A stretch of 64,000 bases of DNA from Numida meleagris. Taxonomy: Eukaryota > Chordata > Aves > Galliformes > Numididae. The stretch is taken from positions 5,173,180-5,237,179 of the forward strand of contig NC_034411.1 of assembly GCF_002078875.1 (NCBI RefSeq), given 5' to 3'. Positions 37,086 to 50,900 of this stretch are shown one piece after another. Every line of letters starts with the position of its first letter. The stretch's first letter is position 1. The position numbers and the translations under genes are program-made. The notes beneath the pieces were generated by a model. The model saw only the letters and a list, made by a program, of their open reading frames with translations, was not told where the DNA came from and did not search any database.

Positions 37086-40000
37086 GTAAGTAAGACCTTA
37101 GATGTCACTTATTGCTTACTCATTTTTTTGCCATTATGAGTATTTTAACCAGGGATATTTCATATCGGATGTCTCCTCAGCCAGTTGGAATTGAAAATCT
37201 TTTTGTACTGTGTTAAATAACAGAGACCCAAAGCCTTTGACTGTGGCTGAGTGCTAGCGTGCTGATAAATGGATGCTATCATGCAGCCCTCAGCAGCCTG
37301 CCAGCCGGGACCCATGGCTGTGATTACACTCCTGTGGCTCTGGTGGCTCTTAAACACATTGCTTGTGGCTTCCGCAGGGAAAACTAGAGTTTTGACACAA
37401 TTTTCCATCCAGAAGGCAAGTAAGCAAGGCTCCCCAATGTCCAAAGCTGGGAAAAAGTACATTTTCCTCAAGCAAACTTGCTAGAATAATGTGAAATTGT
37501 CTTTGCTCCCTTGAGTTGTGCTTCCACATGTTTAGCTTAATAATTTGCATCCAAATTAATACTGCCTGAAGATACGAAGGGAAAGGGTTGTTTAAAAAGT
37601 TAATCACTTGCTTGGTTGTAATTTTAAGGCAATCCACCACTTGAATTCAGCGCTTTTGATTGGCATTTTGGAAGAAATGGGCATGATATTTGAAGGAGGA
37701 AAAAAAAAACCAACCACTGTTCCATATTTGGAGAAAAATCTGGAGAAGTCTGTGAGAGGATGTGCAAATTTACCAGGGGACAAAAGTATTTTGCCATGTA
37801 ACAATAATGTAGGCTGATTTTCCTTTCATTTAGCTTCAGTAAGTGCATACAAATGATAATACGTTGCATTACTTGTAATAATTTGTTGATTTTAGAGGGA
37901 AAAAAAGAACTACTACTCAGTGATTAAAAAAAGAAAGACATTCATCGTGGACCACCATAGTAGGATAGAGCTGGAATGTGAAAATAACATCTAGTTTTAA
38001 CTTTTATCTAGATTAATTTCAGCTTTGACTAACCAGAGATTGCAGATGTGGGGAAGTTACTTTTAAAAAATGCCAGGTATATTTATGGTTGTTTTTCCAA
38101 GAAAAATCTAGAAAAGCTGTTATTTTATATAGGTTGTTTGATGACTGTAAATCTGAATTAAGCTTCAGAGGGCGTAATCTAAATTACTTTGGGTGCTGTG
38201 TCTTGTTCCACTGAACTGCACTTTCTCTACTGCAGAAGAACATGTAGATGCCTTCCCTGCAAACACCAAAGGTCACTGGTTGTGACTTCATAAACAGCTT
38301 GGCCTTATTCTGTGCTCCAGGCCCACCTCTTGAACTTTAGGGGAGAGTCTATGCTTTAGTTGTTGGCTTTGATGTCAAACTTTGATCTTTAAGTAGCCAC
38401 ACAGAAGCATTTCTGTGATTTCACAAAAACAAGCAAGATATGGTGTAAGTATAAGGAAGTTACAAGTAGATTGAAATGTAGATAGTTTATTTTATAATTA
38501 GTTTAGGCTTAGTTAATAGAAGAGGTTTCAGCAGGTGAGGATTATAGTTACCTGAAGTTGGAAAGGATCTCTGATAGGAATGTTGATTTTACTTTCTGGA
38601 AGTGGTGGATACTTCTCTTGGTTAGCATTGATTTTGAACTGGTACGCTGAAACATTATATAGCATGGTAGATGCTCTTTGAGGAATTGTTTGCTGTATTC
38701 ACTTTTGTTGAAGAATTGAGACGTATTTCTTCTAAAGTATTCAGGATTACTGTTACTGATTCTGTGTTTAGCTGGGTTTTTGGTTTAAAATATCTCTAAT
38801 TTGATTTTACTGTTTACATTTCAATAAATATTTTCTGTTCCTCGCTGAAAAAATTACATAGCTGAGCGGGGAGGAGGAAGAACCTTCTTTGCATGTTCCC
38901 AGATATGCTGGGTGCCAGTGCAATAATGGAACGGGCAACCCTGTGTCAGGCTTCAGGTGTCAGTATTTTCAAGAATGTTTGACTACAGATGCAGTGCTGA
39001 AACTATGCTGCATGTTGTGCTTGAGGTGCAAGGTACACCCCAACCCCACAAAGGAATGCTTTCATCTTTCTGGTTTTGTTGGTATTTCTCCCTCTGTACG
39101 TGTGCATTCATTTACATAATTTCAGCATTTAGGCAGGCAAGTGAATCAGCTTCGTTCCTGGTGGTCTCGCTGATTAGTAATGCTTCATGTATTGTCCACT
39201 TAATGCCAGACTACCCCAATAAAATGCTAGTGAAGGAGCACAGCTCTCATTTCTCACCTCAGTTCCATAGCAACAGTTGCTATCCATTCAGAAACCCTTG
39301 GCTGATAAGTTTCACCTCCACGTGGAAGGGGGCAAATTTGCAAGAGATCAACTAAATGGATCCATTTTAAGAACTGGATTGCATCTTCCTCCAAACCCTT
39401 GTAAATGCCTAGATTGCTTGTCTTCTGTTATTATTAGAAGAAAATAGTCACACTTCTCTGAAGAGCAGTCCTTTCCTGTTTGCATCACCGTAGAGCAACT
39501 CCTCTCATAAAAAGGAAACCAAGGAAAAGAAAGCACGCCTTGTTGAGAGGTTTTGGCAGAGGGCAGTCAGCTTTCTATGAAGGCTGTTGGGTGGAGGAGA
39601 GGGCTGCCTTTCTTCCCCAAACACTTCCCTACTGCTCCATATCCACCCGTAGCACCCTGGATGTTCCAGCTTGAATGAGTTAGAGCCTCGGGAAGGATGT
39701 TTGCCACAGGGCACCATGCCAGGAGTCACAACTTTGTTTTCGGTGCGCTCCTAAAGAGCTCTGGCTTAAGTTTCACTCATGAGAGATTCTTGTTTCAAAA
39801 ATCTGATAGTTTCAAATGGGGGGTTTAAATTTAAAAAAAAAAAATAAAAATGGTTGTGAGGACGGCAAAACAAGTACAGGTCTACCCAAAGACACTTTGG
39901 AAGAAAAAAAGTGTTATCTTCTCCTAAGAGACCCCTGTCAGCTCTAATATGCTTCTAAACTGATAATCAGTCTAAGAAAGCAAAGGTTATGAAGACTCAT

Positions 40001-40319
40001 GTCCCCGTGGATCCCTGGGTTACTCTGTTCTGTAGCAATAAGTGTTTTCCTTTACAACAAGAGCGTGACGTTTCATAAATAAAGCTGCTCCTGGAGCACA
40101 GAGGACTTGCTACCCCAGTACCTGGCAGTCCCTGGCAATCTAGCAACTGGCAGATCCACTCTGTGACCCTCAATGTTATCATTTTATTGAGTGTTCAATA
40201 ACACTGAAACCTGAGGGAGAACAATATTAGCATTATCTCAGCTTTCTGAAGGCCAACTTCATTTTTAGGGATACTCTTATGTTTTGGCTTTTCTCTTTTC
40301 CAAAGAAATAGTGCTGTTT

Positions 40320-40335
40320 AAAAAAAAAAAAAAAA
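40320..40335 (+). repeat. A homopolymer
   Basis: Sixteen A residues; no retroposon body is recognised upstream. Confidence 0.75.
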
Positions 40336-42841
40336 GTGATAAAATCCACAGACAAATTTATAGGATAAAAGGAATGTAAAGGGTAAAAAGAGTTATTTTA
40401 AGACTGTCTAATTTTCAGCATATGCAGTGATAACTATTAACACATCCACTTTCCCCATCTTTACCACCTTAATAATGTCTGAGGTATTGCCAGAAAAAAA
40501 CAAGTGACTTCCTTGTGTAGTTTGTATGGAAGAGCACCTCATTATCATGTCTTTAAGAAGTTATCCGCAGGTTATGGTATTTGCAGCCTGCAAAGTGAAC
40601 AGGGATGTCTGGTACGGTGCTACGAATCTTATGAGCTGCAAAATTAAAACAAGGCGTTGCAGATGGTTATGAGAATACAGGAATTTTCATGCTTTGTCAC
40701 GTGCTCTGTTGAGAGATCATTGTGGGTTGGACTACATATGGAAGGACTTGGGGATGTTATGGTCGATGCACATCTATTTGTTACCTTCATACTGTTATTT
40801 TACAGTAATGCAGGGCTTGGCTTCTGTTCCTAGATACTTATGTTGGCAACGTAAACTGCTCGCTGGCAACTTAAGCAAGTATTTAAATGTTATTTTAAAC
40901 TCAGGGGAGGAAAAAATGGAAAGAGGGGAAAAGACAGTATTGAGAAATCTGTAGCTGTATCTCTTTGTCTCTGCATCAGTGTAGTTGTATATTCTATCTC
41001 GACTTTCATGAAAATATCATCCATCTTTTTCGAGAAAAAAAGATAATGGCAGCTTCTGGGTTTTGTTGTGAATGCATATTTGCTTTTTTTTATATTATTC
41101 ATAATAAAGAGGGAAAGAGAAATAAACCAAAAGCCATGGAAGTGCAGACTGGGTCTGCAGTGATTACGACAGTGGAAATGCTCAGGTTCACCGCAATTTA
41201 AACACATTTATTACATTGGAGTAAGACTTATTTCTTTTAGAATTGGGCCACTTGTGCTTACTTGTAGCTTTTGGCCTGACCATGGCAAAACATTGCAAGG
41301 ATTAATTTATTATGTGTTGCTACAGGAGAGCCTGAAAAGCAGGCTTAGAAAGCAAAGATTAAAAAAAAGCAGGGGAGAGTGAAATAATGTGTGCAGTGTG
41401 CGTGTGGAATAGGTGCATATAATAGAGCCTCAAGGTGGGATGTAGGGAGGTATCACATGTCCTCTGCTCTGCCTTGTCTTCATGCAGGGAGGTAGGCCCC
41501 TGGTGTAGTGCCAGCTTGTCACACAGCTGTCCTGACCTCGGTACTTCCTCCTCAGTACCCAAAGAGGCAGAGTCATCCTGCCCGTCCACGCAGGACTGGG
41601 AGCACATCCATCAGCTCTTCTCTCCGTGAGCTGCTCCAAGATAAAGCATTACCAGCCGGTGTGCCACAGAAGGATTAGAAAAGCCCTCTGAAAATCTGAG
41701 TCGGGAGACAAAACCAAACATTTCCAAAGGCAGAACAAATTCCTTACACAGGGCTAAAGGTTGAGGCAATCTATTTCCATCTTTCCCATCTGTTTCTCCT
41801 CATTTTCTGCTGGCATTTTGTTCCTAAGATATGTGTTTCTTTAATGAGCAATTCTAATAAGGTTTGCACTGTCATCTTTCCAAAGAAGTAGTTACCTTCA
41901 AATTTTTCAGAGCCCCTATGCACAAACATATATATGTAACTGTAAAGCGAACTATGTTTATCTCTAGTCTGGTGCTTGGAGTCCTTGAAACCCAATTGCG
42001 TCATCCATGGTCATTAGCACATGAGTGCCGTGATGTCAAAGTGATGACATAAGAAATTGGATACTATTGTATAAGCTCTCTGGGGGAAAAAATCTAGTAG
42101 GCTGTGTAAGAAAGCTTCCCATTAAGATGATTCTCTCCTATTATTAAGCCATTTTTTAAACCTAATCAGCAGCTCCTCATCCCTCAACCCAAACTATATC
42201 AACTGTTTGACACTACTGTGTGGCTTTAACAGTCATTTTCTGTAACTCATTGGGAAGTTAATTGCATTTTGTTATTTACTCCATAATTTGTGTAATGTAA
42301 TATTTTAGTGAAAATGGAGATGTACGATAACTCATTCTGTGTTGCTTCTTTTGGGACTGATCGCCAGTTAAATGAGACTATTATTAAAATTAATAATAGT
42401 AGCAGCAATGAAATGACTATTATAATATTCAAGTAATCCTAGAAATCTAATTACTGCTTGTATAAAAATTTGTTGCATGCATTATTTAACAATGTTCTTA
42501 TTTCAGGCAGCGTAGTGTCCATGATACTAATCGGTCTTTTCCCATATTTTAAGTACTAAAATATGATTACTGGAAAGTGTAAATCAATGAGCTCTCAATG
42601 GTCTAAAATTAACATTCATATGACACATTTAGCGAGGAGAAACTCAAACTTGATTTCAAAAGAGAGACTTAATAAGCTCTCTTTTTCTGTGGAAATTGGC
42701 ATTTTATGGATAATGTAGTTAGATTATCAAGAAATTTATCTATAGTGAAGTTCTTGCTGACTGCCCAACTTAAAGCATTTCCCCGGAATCTTAGAGGACT
42801 AATCCTAACTTTCATTAAAATACTGTTTAGTGCCTGTCCTT

Positions 42842-42856
42842 AAAAAAAAAAAAAAA
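42842..42856 (+). repeat. A homopolymer
   Basis: Fifteen A residues in AT-rich intron; nothing recognisable beside it. Confidence 0.75.
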
Positions 42857-44189
42857 TCATTTAAAAGCTTACACTGAACACTGATTATTTTCCTCAGTTG
42901 TCTCCTGGTGTTGTTCTTTCTCTTTTCCCTTTTCTTTTCAAGAAGAGATCAGTAGAGCTTCTATGTAGTTGCTTCTTTCTTTTAAAGAAGCATGAAGAAC
43001 TGAAGGCTTTGTAGCCTGGAAGGCCTAGCTTGTTTGTTAGACCCACTGCTATGAATTTATATTTGCATATTTCAGTTGTCCCCTTTGATCTCTCAACTTC
43101 ACAGAAACAATTGTTTCTGTACCCTTTTTCTCGTATTTCACAGTGGCTTGCATCTCAAAGCTCCAAGCGTGGCTCTTACTCATCAGTAGTTGGGTTTGCA
43201 ATGACGTGTATAGATATCTGGTGAGGAAAAGCCAGTAACATCTCCAAAGCCATGAAAACCAGATTGTGTTTCAGGGACATTGCTCCATTTTGTTTTCACA
43301 TTTATTTTTTCCCTGGGCAAACTATTCTGCAAAGTATAAAAGAGTTGGAAAAGATCTCTATCCAGAAAACATCTTGCTGATAACACAAGCAGGGCTTCAG
43401 CTGATCAGATCCACTAACAACAAATATTGTTTTTCCATTCAAAGAACTAAGAAAGTCTCAGGGACAACAAAGGAAGTTAAACTCTGTATCACTGTACACC
43501 AATAGTGTCACTTAATTTCCTCTTGAAAGTTTCCCTATGTGAAGTCAACAAGGTCATTGTATGCGCATGATCCATGGACTTCACAATCAGGAAAAGCTAG
43601 AGCTTTGAAGGTAATTTGTTAAGAAATTAAGTTGAGGAAAAAAAAAAAGAGGATATATAGACCTTGTCCCAAAACCCTTAAATTAGTATGGCGTGTTCAG
43701 TATAAAATAACTCTTGGTAAAAGGCTCACTGTGAACATTTTTCTTTGTAATTCTGCCCTTTCCCCCCCAGAAAAGAGCGTATCTCGAAGAGCTACACTCG
43801 GAGCCCAATGGATTCCCTTGTCTGTATGGGCTATAGTGAGCACAAAACATCCCACAGTATCATGGACGCAGCCAACAGCAGAAGGGCACCCATGTTCAGA
43901 AGGATGAAGTCTTACATAAACCTGTGTAATGTGCATAAAAGAAAATGAAGTGGCCTAATGTAACTTTAAATTCATTGCCTCAAAGAGTTTTAAGACTAGG
44001 AGCAACTACTGTAATTATTTGGATACCTATTCAGCTAACGAAATCAACCAACTAAATTTGTATATTGCTACTCATGACTACTTCACTACAGATGTCGTTT
44101 GTCTTGAGAAGCAAAGACAAAGATGTGTTCTCTTCAGGATCCCTTTGGTCCTGAGTAACCTCATCTAACTGAATTTTTTCCTGCTTTGG

Positions 44190-44252
44190 GCAGAAGGTTG
44201 GTGCAGATGACCTGCAGAGGTGCTCTGATGATTCCAGCTGTGTTTCTCTGTT
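44190..44252 (+). mobile_element. Possible worn CR1 3' tail
   Basis: GGGCAGAAGGTTGGTGCAGA, TGACCTGCAGAGG, then GATTCCAGCTGTGTTTCTCT follow the order of the CR1 terminus (AGGTTGGACTAGATGACC...GAGGTCCCTTCCAG...ATTCTGTG) with many changes. It resembles the tail at 58113-58173. It is too short and diverged to be certain. Confidence 0.5.
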
Positions 44253-46410
44253 ATTGAGAGCTGCTTATGTGTTTCCTTCATTGATAATTGAGATTCATAC
44301 CAAGGAGTTGCGCTGCTACTGCAGATTCCCTGGTGAGATCTAATCAGGTGCTACAGCAAAGCTTTTTATTTTTTAATTTTAAAGGAGAATGCCATGTTGT
44401 TGTGGGGTGTCTTTTAACCGTATTCATCATCAAAATGTAGCGTGTCAAATTTGCGATTATAAGAACACCTTTTTCTTGCCTTCCGTGTTTTACAGAGTAC
44501 ATTTTATATGAAGTATCTGTTACCTTTACGTTTTAAACACGATGTGAACAGAAAGGCAGCTAGTTTAGTGGTTTCAGACAAATTTCGTGACACCGAGCTT
44601 CCTTGGTAGGAAGAGCTTCCTATGAAATTAATCTAGTTAAAGAAGAATAGGGATCATCTTGACAGCTGTAAAACTACTCCTTGGTTTGGAAACTTGCACT
44701 GAAGCTGATGTGTGTCACAGAAGTAGTGATTTTATTTGCCCACGCGTTGCAGCATAACAGTTCTTGTTTGTAAGCTCAGTTATACATTACAAATACTACA
44801 GACTTCAAGAAAAGAAAAAAAAGTAAAAGTGCCTAGGGTATGATACTTAGTCCATCAAGCACAATCATTTCAATACCGAACAATTGTTTTGCTTCATATT
44901 TAGAAAAGCATGAGGCTTTTCTGTTAATATTGCATCTGACTTTTGACTTAAAACTTCTATGAGAACAGAACAGTCATGCTAGACTGTGTTTATGTATCCT
45001 TAAATAGTTTTTACAGCCTTGACACGCAAACTTTAACTAGGGATTTTATTTGCGGTTTGACCCATAACAATTAGTTTTACCACAAAGGTATTAACTGTAT
45101 CTTTTTGAGATTCTGTGTCAGCGTTGGATACTTATTGTGCTAGCAAAGCAGCTCCTTTTTCTTATTCTTTCCTTATTTCTAGTGTACGGTGAGACTCTGG
45201 TCTGGCCTAGGCACGGAGTGTTGCAGAGTTGCCCCTTATTTGCTCCATTTCTTGTTCTCTATAGGAAACATAATCTCTTCTGTATTATTAGGTATTTATA
45301 CAATACCTACTGTAATGACTGTAATGGCCCTGGTCAGCACTGGAGACCCTAAATATTACAGTGTAAATACAGAAAGTCACCATTTATAAAAATTTACTGC
45401 AAACTACAAAGATCATCTCTCATTCAGATGCTTGATGTCTGAAAATTGCTTAAAGAAGCAAGTAAGAGGTCTGTACAAGAATACGGGCATTTTTAGGTTG
45501 CCTGTGAAAGATAAAAAAAAAATACATTAAAAAAAATAGTAATTGTTACGAGGACAAATATTTTCTCAATCCCTTGTAACAAAGTAAGAGATCATCAAAA
45601 CTGACCTGCCGTTCTGCAGCTCATCCAACTACCCGAAAGACAGATTGAAGGTGTCCCTGCCTCCAAGGCTTGCTTGCTGCATTCTCCTGCTTTCTGTATC
45701 TCTGTGAGATAGGAATGCTGCCATACATCATTGGAAAGGACAGCTGCTGCTGAGGCAGAAGAAGACCAGAAGAGTCAGACGACTCAGCATAATGAATGAC
45801 TAACCCCATTCCTAAGCCAGGATCCTGCTTAAAGAACATATTCTGCATTTCCACGTGTTGCCATCCATGTGGTGGTATTAATGAAAGACCATTCTGGGCC
45901 TGGAAGAGGGGGTTCTGGCTCTTTGTCTTCAGAACAGGGTGAAAGCCACTGCGTGCCACTGACTGCTGGAGATTCTTCCCCCTTTCTTCTATCTGAAGTT
46001 GTGATGCCCAAGACAGTAGCCTAAAATACAACAAATTACAACAGTGGAAGGAAGCATGTGTTGCAGTGGCCTGATTTTTCTAGAGGAAAAAGGGATCTTT
46101 TAAACCGATTTTTCGGTGGTAGTAGAAAGTTTGACATGTATACATACTTTAAATTTTTGCAGCTTGAGTAATCTGCTGAATGTAGTATCAGTGTGTAAAA
46201 TGAGTTTCAGACATGCGTTGTCAGGAATGAGGCGTTATTTCTCAAATTCCGTGTTAATTATTAATTAAAATCGTGTCATTCAGAAATTATTTTCTATTTC
46301 ATAGCCTATCCAAATCCTATTATTCAATTTAAGCCACTTGTCTGTATTAATGAAATATTAAACAGCTTGTGAAAACATATGTGGCTTACTGCAGAGGAAA
46401 CATGGTATGT

Positions 46411-46440
46411 AAAAAAAAAAAAAAAAAAAAACAAAAAAAA
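46411..46440 (+). repeat. A-rich tract (A21-C-A8)
   Basis: Longest homopolymer of the window. It could be the tail of an old retroposed sequence, but the preceding bases match no family I recognise. Confidence 0.8.
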
Positions 46441-47900
46441 CCCTACCTTTCTGTGAATGCTATTTAGGAAAAAGTTTGAATGCTTTCAAGAACATGTGAA
46501 CAGAGTCAAATTGTTGCTGCTTTTGTTTACTTAGCAGTAATGGCATAGATGTTAAATTCCCCTTCAGGCTTACTCAGGGTACGGCGCTCAGATCCAAACG
46601 TGCACCTTGTGGAAGAGCGTGAAGTCAGAAGTTCAGTACTTGTTAACAAGGTGACTACAGAAATAAATGTGGATAGCCTTTTTGTGTACCTGCCAGGCAG
46701 GCGGGCTGCAGTCAGCCATCCACTTGAGGAGCCGGTTAGAGAGGAGGATGGGAAAAGTCACCTTCTGCTGCTCTAAAATACACATTGGCTCAGGTTTCTG
46801 CTCGATAGAGCTGAATTCAGTTTATTTCTGAGCTGTCACTACTGCAGAACAGCACCGGTTCGAGAGGTATTCTGCGCAAAGACTAACTGTAATTGGCAAT
46901 CCATTTCTTCATTTCCATGCTATAGCCGGCTTGACAAATTAATCACAATCAAACCCAGGCTGCGGGATGGGGGCGACCTCTGTAGCACAGAAGAAAAATG
47001 AGTCCTCACGCTGGCATGACAGAGTAATCTTTCAATTCACCCCGTTGGGCTGGGCGAGGGGACTCATTGGTGTGCCTGTCACTGGCGCCGCCCATAAACA
47101 AATGGTGCTCAGTGCTGGGCTTTGGCTGGTGGGCTGGAGGTTACTGGGTGCTGGCTGGCACTTCGTCAGTCACTGCTGTGGGACAGGGACTGCCTGCTCC
47201 TCATCAGGACGGATGCAGAGTTGCTATGCAGTGGCTCATGAGATAGGTGGGGAAAGCGTGACCCGAGCTGTGCTGTGAGCAGTGGTGCTGTGTCTGGTCC
47301 CACAGGAATCAAGCCTTGTTTTGGTTGGGTGTGTTGTGCTCCTGCGCAAGCAGCCTGTCACAGCAATGGTTATGGCTGGCAAAAATGAAATGGCATCCAA
47401 AGCGAGAACTAAGTGCGGAGATCTGTTATTAGATACTTCAGTTAGCTGTCTTCCCGTGTACTTCAAATGATGCATCACGTGCGTGACTTCTAGGGTTTTA
47501 TTTGGGATATAATGCTCTAATACAGCAGGCCTCTTAATAATGTTCTTTATACTGTCTGCTGTTAGGATTTTAGCTTTCCATCTGGTAACTAAAATAGAAA
47601 CAGAGCTGATTTCTTACTGCAGTTAGTCAGTGTACCTTGGTTTCTGAGCTATAGCGCTTTCCACCGGCTGTGAAATATTCCACTGCATTTAGAGGAATAG
47701 ATCTAGCTCTTCTTAATTGACCCTATTCACTTCGGCTATAACTACATTGATTTTAGCAGAGGAAAAATCTAGTTATTTATATTGTACTTTTTAAATAGTT
47801 TTCATTTTTTTTTGCCAGGTAAGGCTTGGTTTTTCTTCTTGAAAGAGCACCTAGCCCCTTGGAAAGGACGGTACTTTGAAGTCTGATTTGTAAACAGTTT

Positions 47901-47912
47901 GTGTGTGTGTGT
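47901..47912 (+). repeat. (GT)6 microsatellite
   Basis: Six GT units followed by CTCTTTTTACTCC. Short dinucleotide tract. Confidence 0.8.
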
Positions 47913-50900
47913 CTCTTTTTACTCCTTTCAATATTTTACTTATACACAAGAGTGGAGGACTTCCTTTCCTATGTATTACTAGATGATAAACAGTATTTAT
48001 CATTTTCCAATTTATTTTTGGACAGTGCAGCATATCACTTCTTTGTTTTCCTTTCTCTTCTCCATGATGTTTGAAAGAACCCTTTAACAGAAATAATGTA
48101 TAATGCTATTTATAGGGTAGTAATTTACTGTATGTGATGTTGTGGCAGTGAAAGGCTTTCTGTCCCCCTCTGTTTTCATTTCTCTCTGGAATAAACTCTC
48201 ACTTTGCAGGAGGTTGGTAATACTGCATATGACAAACATTGTCTTTCATGACAAATTGTGACTGTTGTTCTGTCAAAAGCCAAGTTCTGGTTTGCTTAGT
48301 TGAACTGAGAAGCACTTACAGGTCTCAGCCAGTCACTTGCTGAGGGAAGATGCTGTTCCATGTGAATAATGTTATGCTGATCCTGCATGGAGGGCTTGGT
48401 TCCGACATCCTGGAGCTACACAGAGGCGGTACGGTTGTCAGCACATCGCTCTAGCTGGCAGATGGGTTGCTTGTTTTCTCCGTCAGTTTTCCTGTCTCCG
48501 CTGTGGTCAAAAGAATATTTCTAAAGTAGAGAAGATGACAGCACGAACTGTTGGGCATTCAGATGAGAAAAATACAGGAGAGGCAGATCTAGAACCTAAT
48601 CCAAAAAGTGGTTTCAGCTTTAGGATGAGAGTAAATCAACTGTTCCAGCAATGACCAGTGTGCAGTGCATAGTATCAGCTTCATGTACCAGTTCATTAGC
48701 CCATGTTTTATGCAGAATGCGTATCACTGTAAATTGCCCAGTGTAGGCTGTGAGCTGGAGACAGTGCAGTCATAATAGCTTTTCAATTGATGCAGTTTTA
48801 TGGCTTCAGAACATTTATCATTTTCTTATGCCTTTAATTACCGTAAGATAGTTACGCTGTGTCCATAATAGGTGCTAAACATTATGCTGCTGTTAGGTTT
48901 TTAACCATTCTCTTTGTTGTAGCTAGTGAGCATAATATAGCAGACCATTATGGGTCCAGAATGTTGGTTTTTTTTAAACCAAGTGCCATTAGGAACCTTA
49001 CTGTGCAAAGCCAACAGTGTTTTGAGCTTTATTTGCTAGTTGACTGTATTGCTTAATTAAGGGAAAATCATTTTTGTCAGTTTTAGAAAAATTAAGCCTA
49101 CCTCCCAGAATGCAAAGGGAAGGAGAAATTGCTGCATTTTCGAAAGAAATAAATACATGGAAAAAAAATCTGTTATGCTTCTTAGATGTTTATCAGTAGC
49201 TGGTCTGTGCTTTAGCAATCTCTTATTTTGTTGTGGACTTTGTAAGTTATAACTTAGCAGTTTTCAAAATATTAATAATTTACCGATGTATAGTAAGCTC
49301 GTCTTACGCAGGAAGATGTTAGACTCGAAGTTCACTTCTAATCAAAGCTGTCAGCCATGATGTAGATAACGAGGGTGCACATTGGCAATGCTTCTCATTC
49401 CTAATGAGGCTTTCGGTTTGTGGAACCTTATAGCAGTCTCCCTGTTGTGTGGCCTGATTAATGAGTTGTCACCATTTTATTGAATATAGGTAATCAGAAG
49501 CAGCAATTGAATTCATCATATTTGGCAGCCAAGAAATGGAGAATGTACAACAACTGACAAATTGAATCTTCAAGAATCTCTAGCTGTTTAATTTATGTAC
49601 ACATAAGGTTTTATTAACTCCCTATGTATATTTTCAGATCATGTTTTCCAAAACAGTACAAGAGTGCAGGACACAAAAAAACTGCTCCATTACTGAATTT
49701 CTGTAATAATTCCAGCCTGTTCTGAATTGTCTCATTAAGAACAGTCAGGGATGTTCTAGTTGTGTGGAATTTCAAGCATTTGATGTTAAAGAACTGACTT
49801 CCTCAGCCTTTTTTTTTTAACTTGTTTTGTGTTTTTAATGTTTCTTTTCCTAGCGGTTGACCTTTCTGAGTTTCCCATGCTGATTACACGGTATTTATGC
49901 TGACCTTAACCCAGCTGAACACTTTCTGAGAAGGAGTAGATAGAAATGTGTCTATGCCAATAAAACATAGACTTGTGGTTGATAAACATTATGCTTAAAC
50001 TAGATATCATTTTAAGAAATTGTCTACTTAAAAAAATTACTTTGGATTATGAATTAATTTTACCTAACAGACCAATTTTCACCGAGTTTTGTGGCGTCCT
50101 AGATTAGGAGGAGGTCACCTTGATATTTGCAGTTAGAATATATTTTGGCTCTGGCTCCACGTGTTGTCATTCTTGATTCCTTAAATGTTCTTACCTCCAC
50201 AATTTTTTAATCTGCTTATTTTTATTACTTGTTTTTATGGCTCTTACTGTCAACATATTTCATTAGTTTTCCACTTATTAAGCAAAATGGTTCTGCCTGA
50301 TTTTCGTGTGTAGTCTTAATTTTGTAACTTTTAATGTATGATCCCTGCTATTTAGATTACTTGGTATTTATTGCTTGTTTCTGTCACCGCCTACTGAATA
50401 TATTAATGTCTGTGAATCTCTAAATGGTGATGCTCCTCTCTTCCCGCAAAATCTTGGGTCTGATGATGAAACTGCCTTCTTCTTCCTTCACAACAAATCT
50501 AAATATCCACTTAATAAACACTAGGAGGTAATCTCGTGCTTCAATCCAATCCTGAATCCTGTCTATAATTTTCAGTGCTTAAGACAGTATCATCACATTA
50601 ATATGCATCGCACTCAGAATTATTTAAAAGATGCTTTGCTTTAATAAGTGAATAAATGAAATAGTGCTCAGATTGGAGTACCTGTCTGGTGCTGCTCCCT
50701 GTGAGTGGTGTGCATGCCATAAAACCCTCTGGGGGCTTTAAGGTGCTGAGCTCACCCCCTCCATCCCGCTGCTTCCCTTGTCCTGTCCAGTGCCAGGAGC
50801 GATGGAGAATGTTCACGCTGACATCTCAGCCAGCGGACCCGAACATGGAGTAACTTCTGGGGGACAGGGGTGAGCTGCTTTCTTTGTTTCTCTCCTTCAC

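Larger units (their letters stand above)
37086..44189. other. Intronic DNA, no gene recognised
   Basis: Begins with the microexon donor. Contains A runs at 40320-40335 and 42842-42856, a possible worn antisense CR1 tail at about 38548-38585 (ACCTGAAGTTGGAAAGGATC), and an orphan C-rich acceptor before 43771. The rest is plain AT-rich intron. Confidence 0.55.

Noticed and set aside
46411..46440. Poly-A tract as the tail of a processed pseudogene
   Set aside because: No polyadenylation signal at the right distance and no gene-like sequence upstream.
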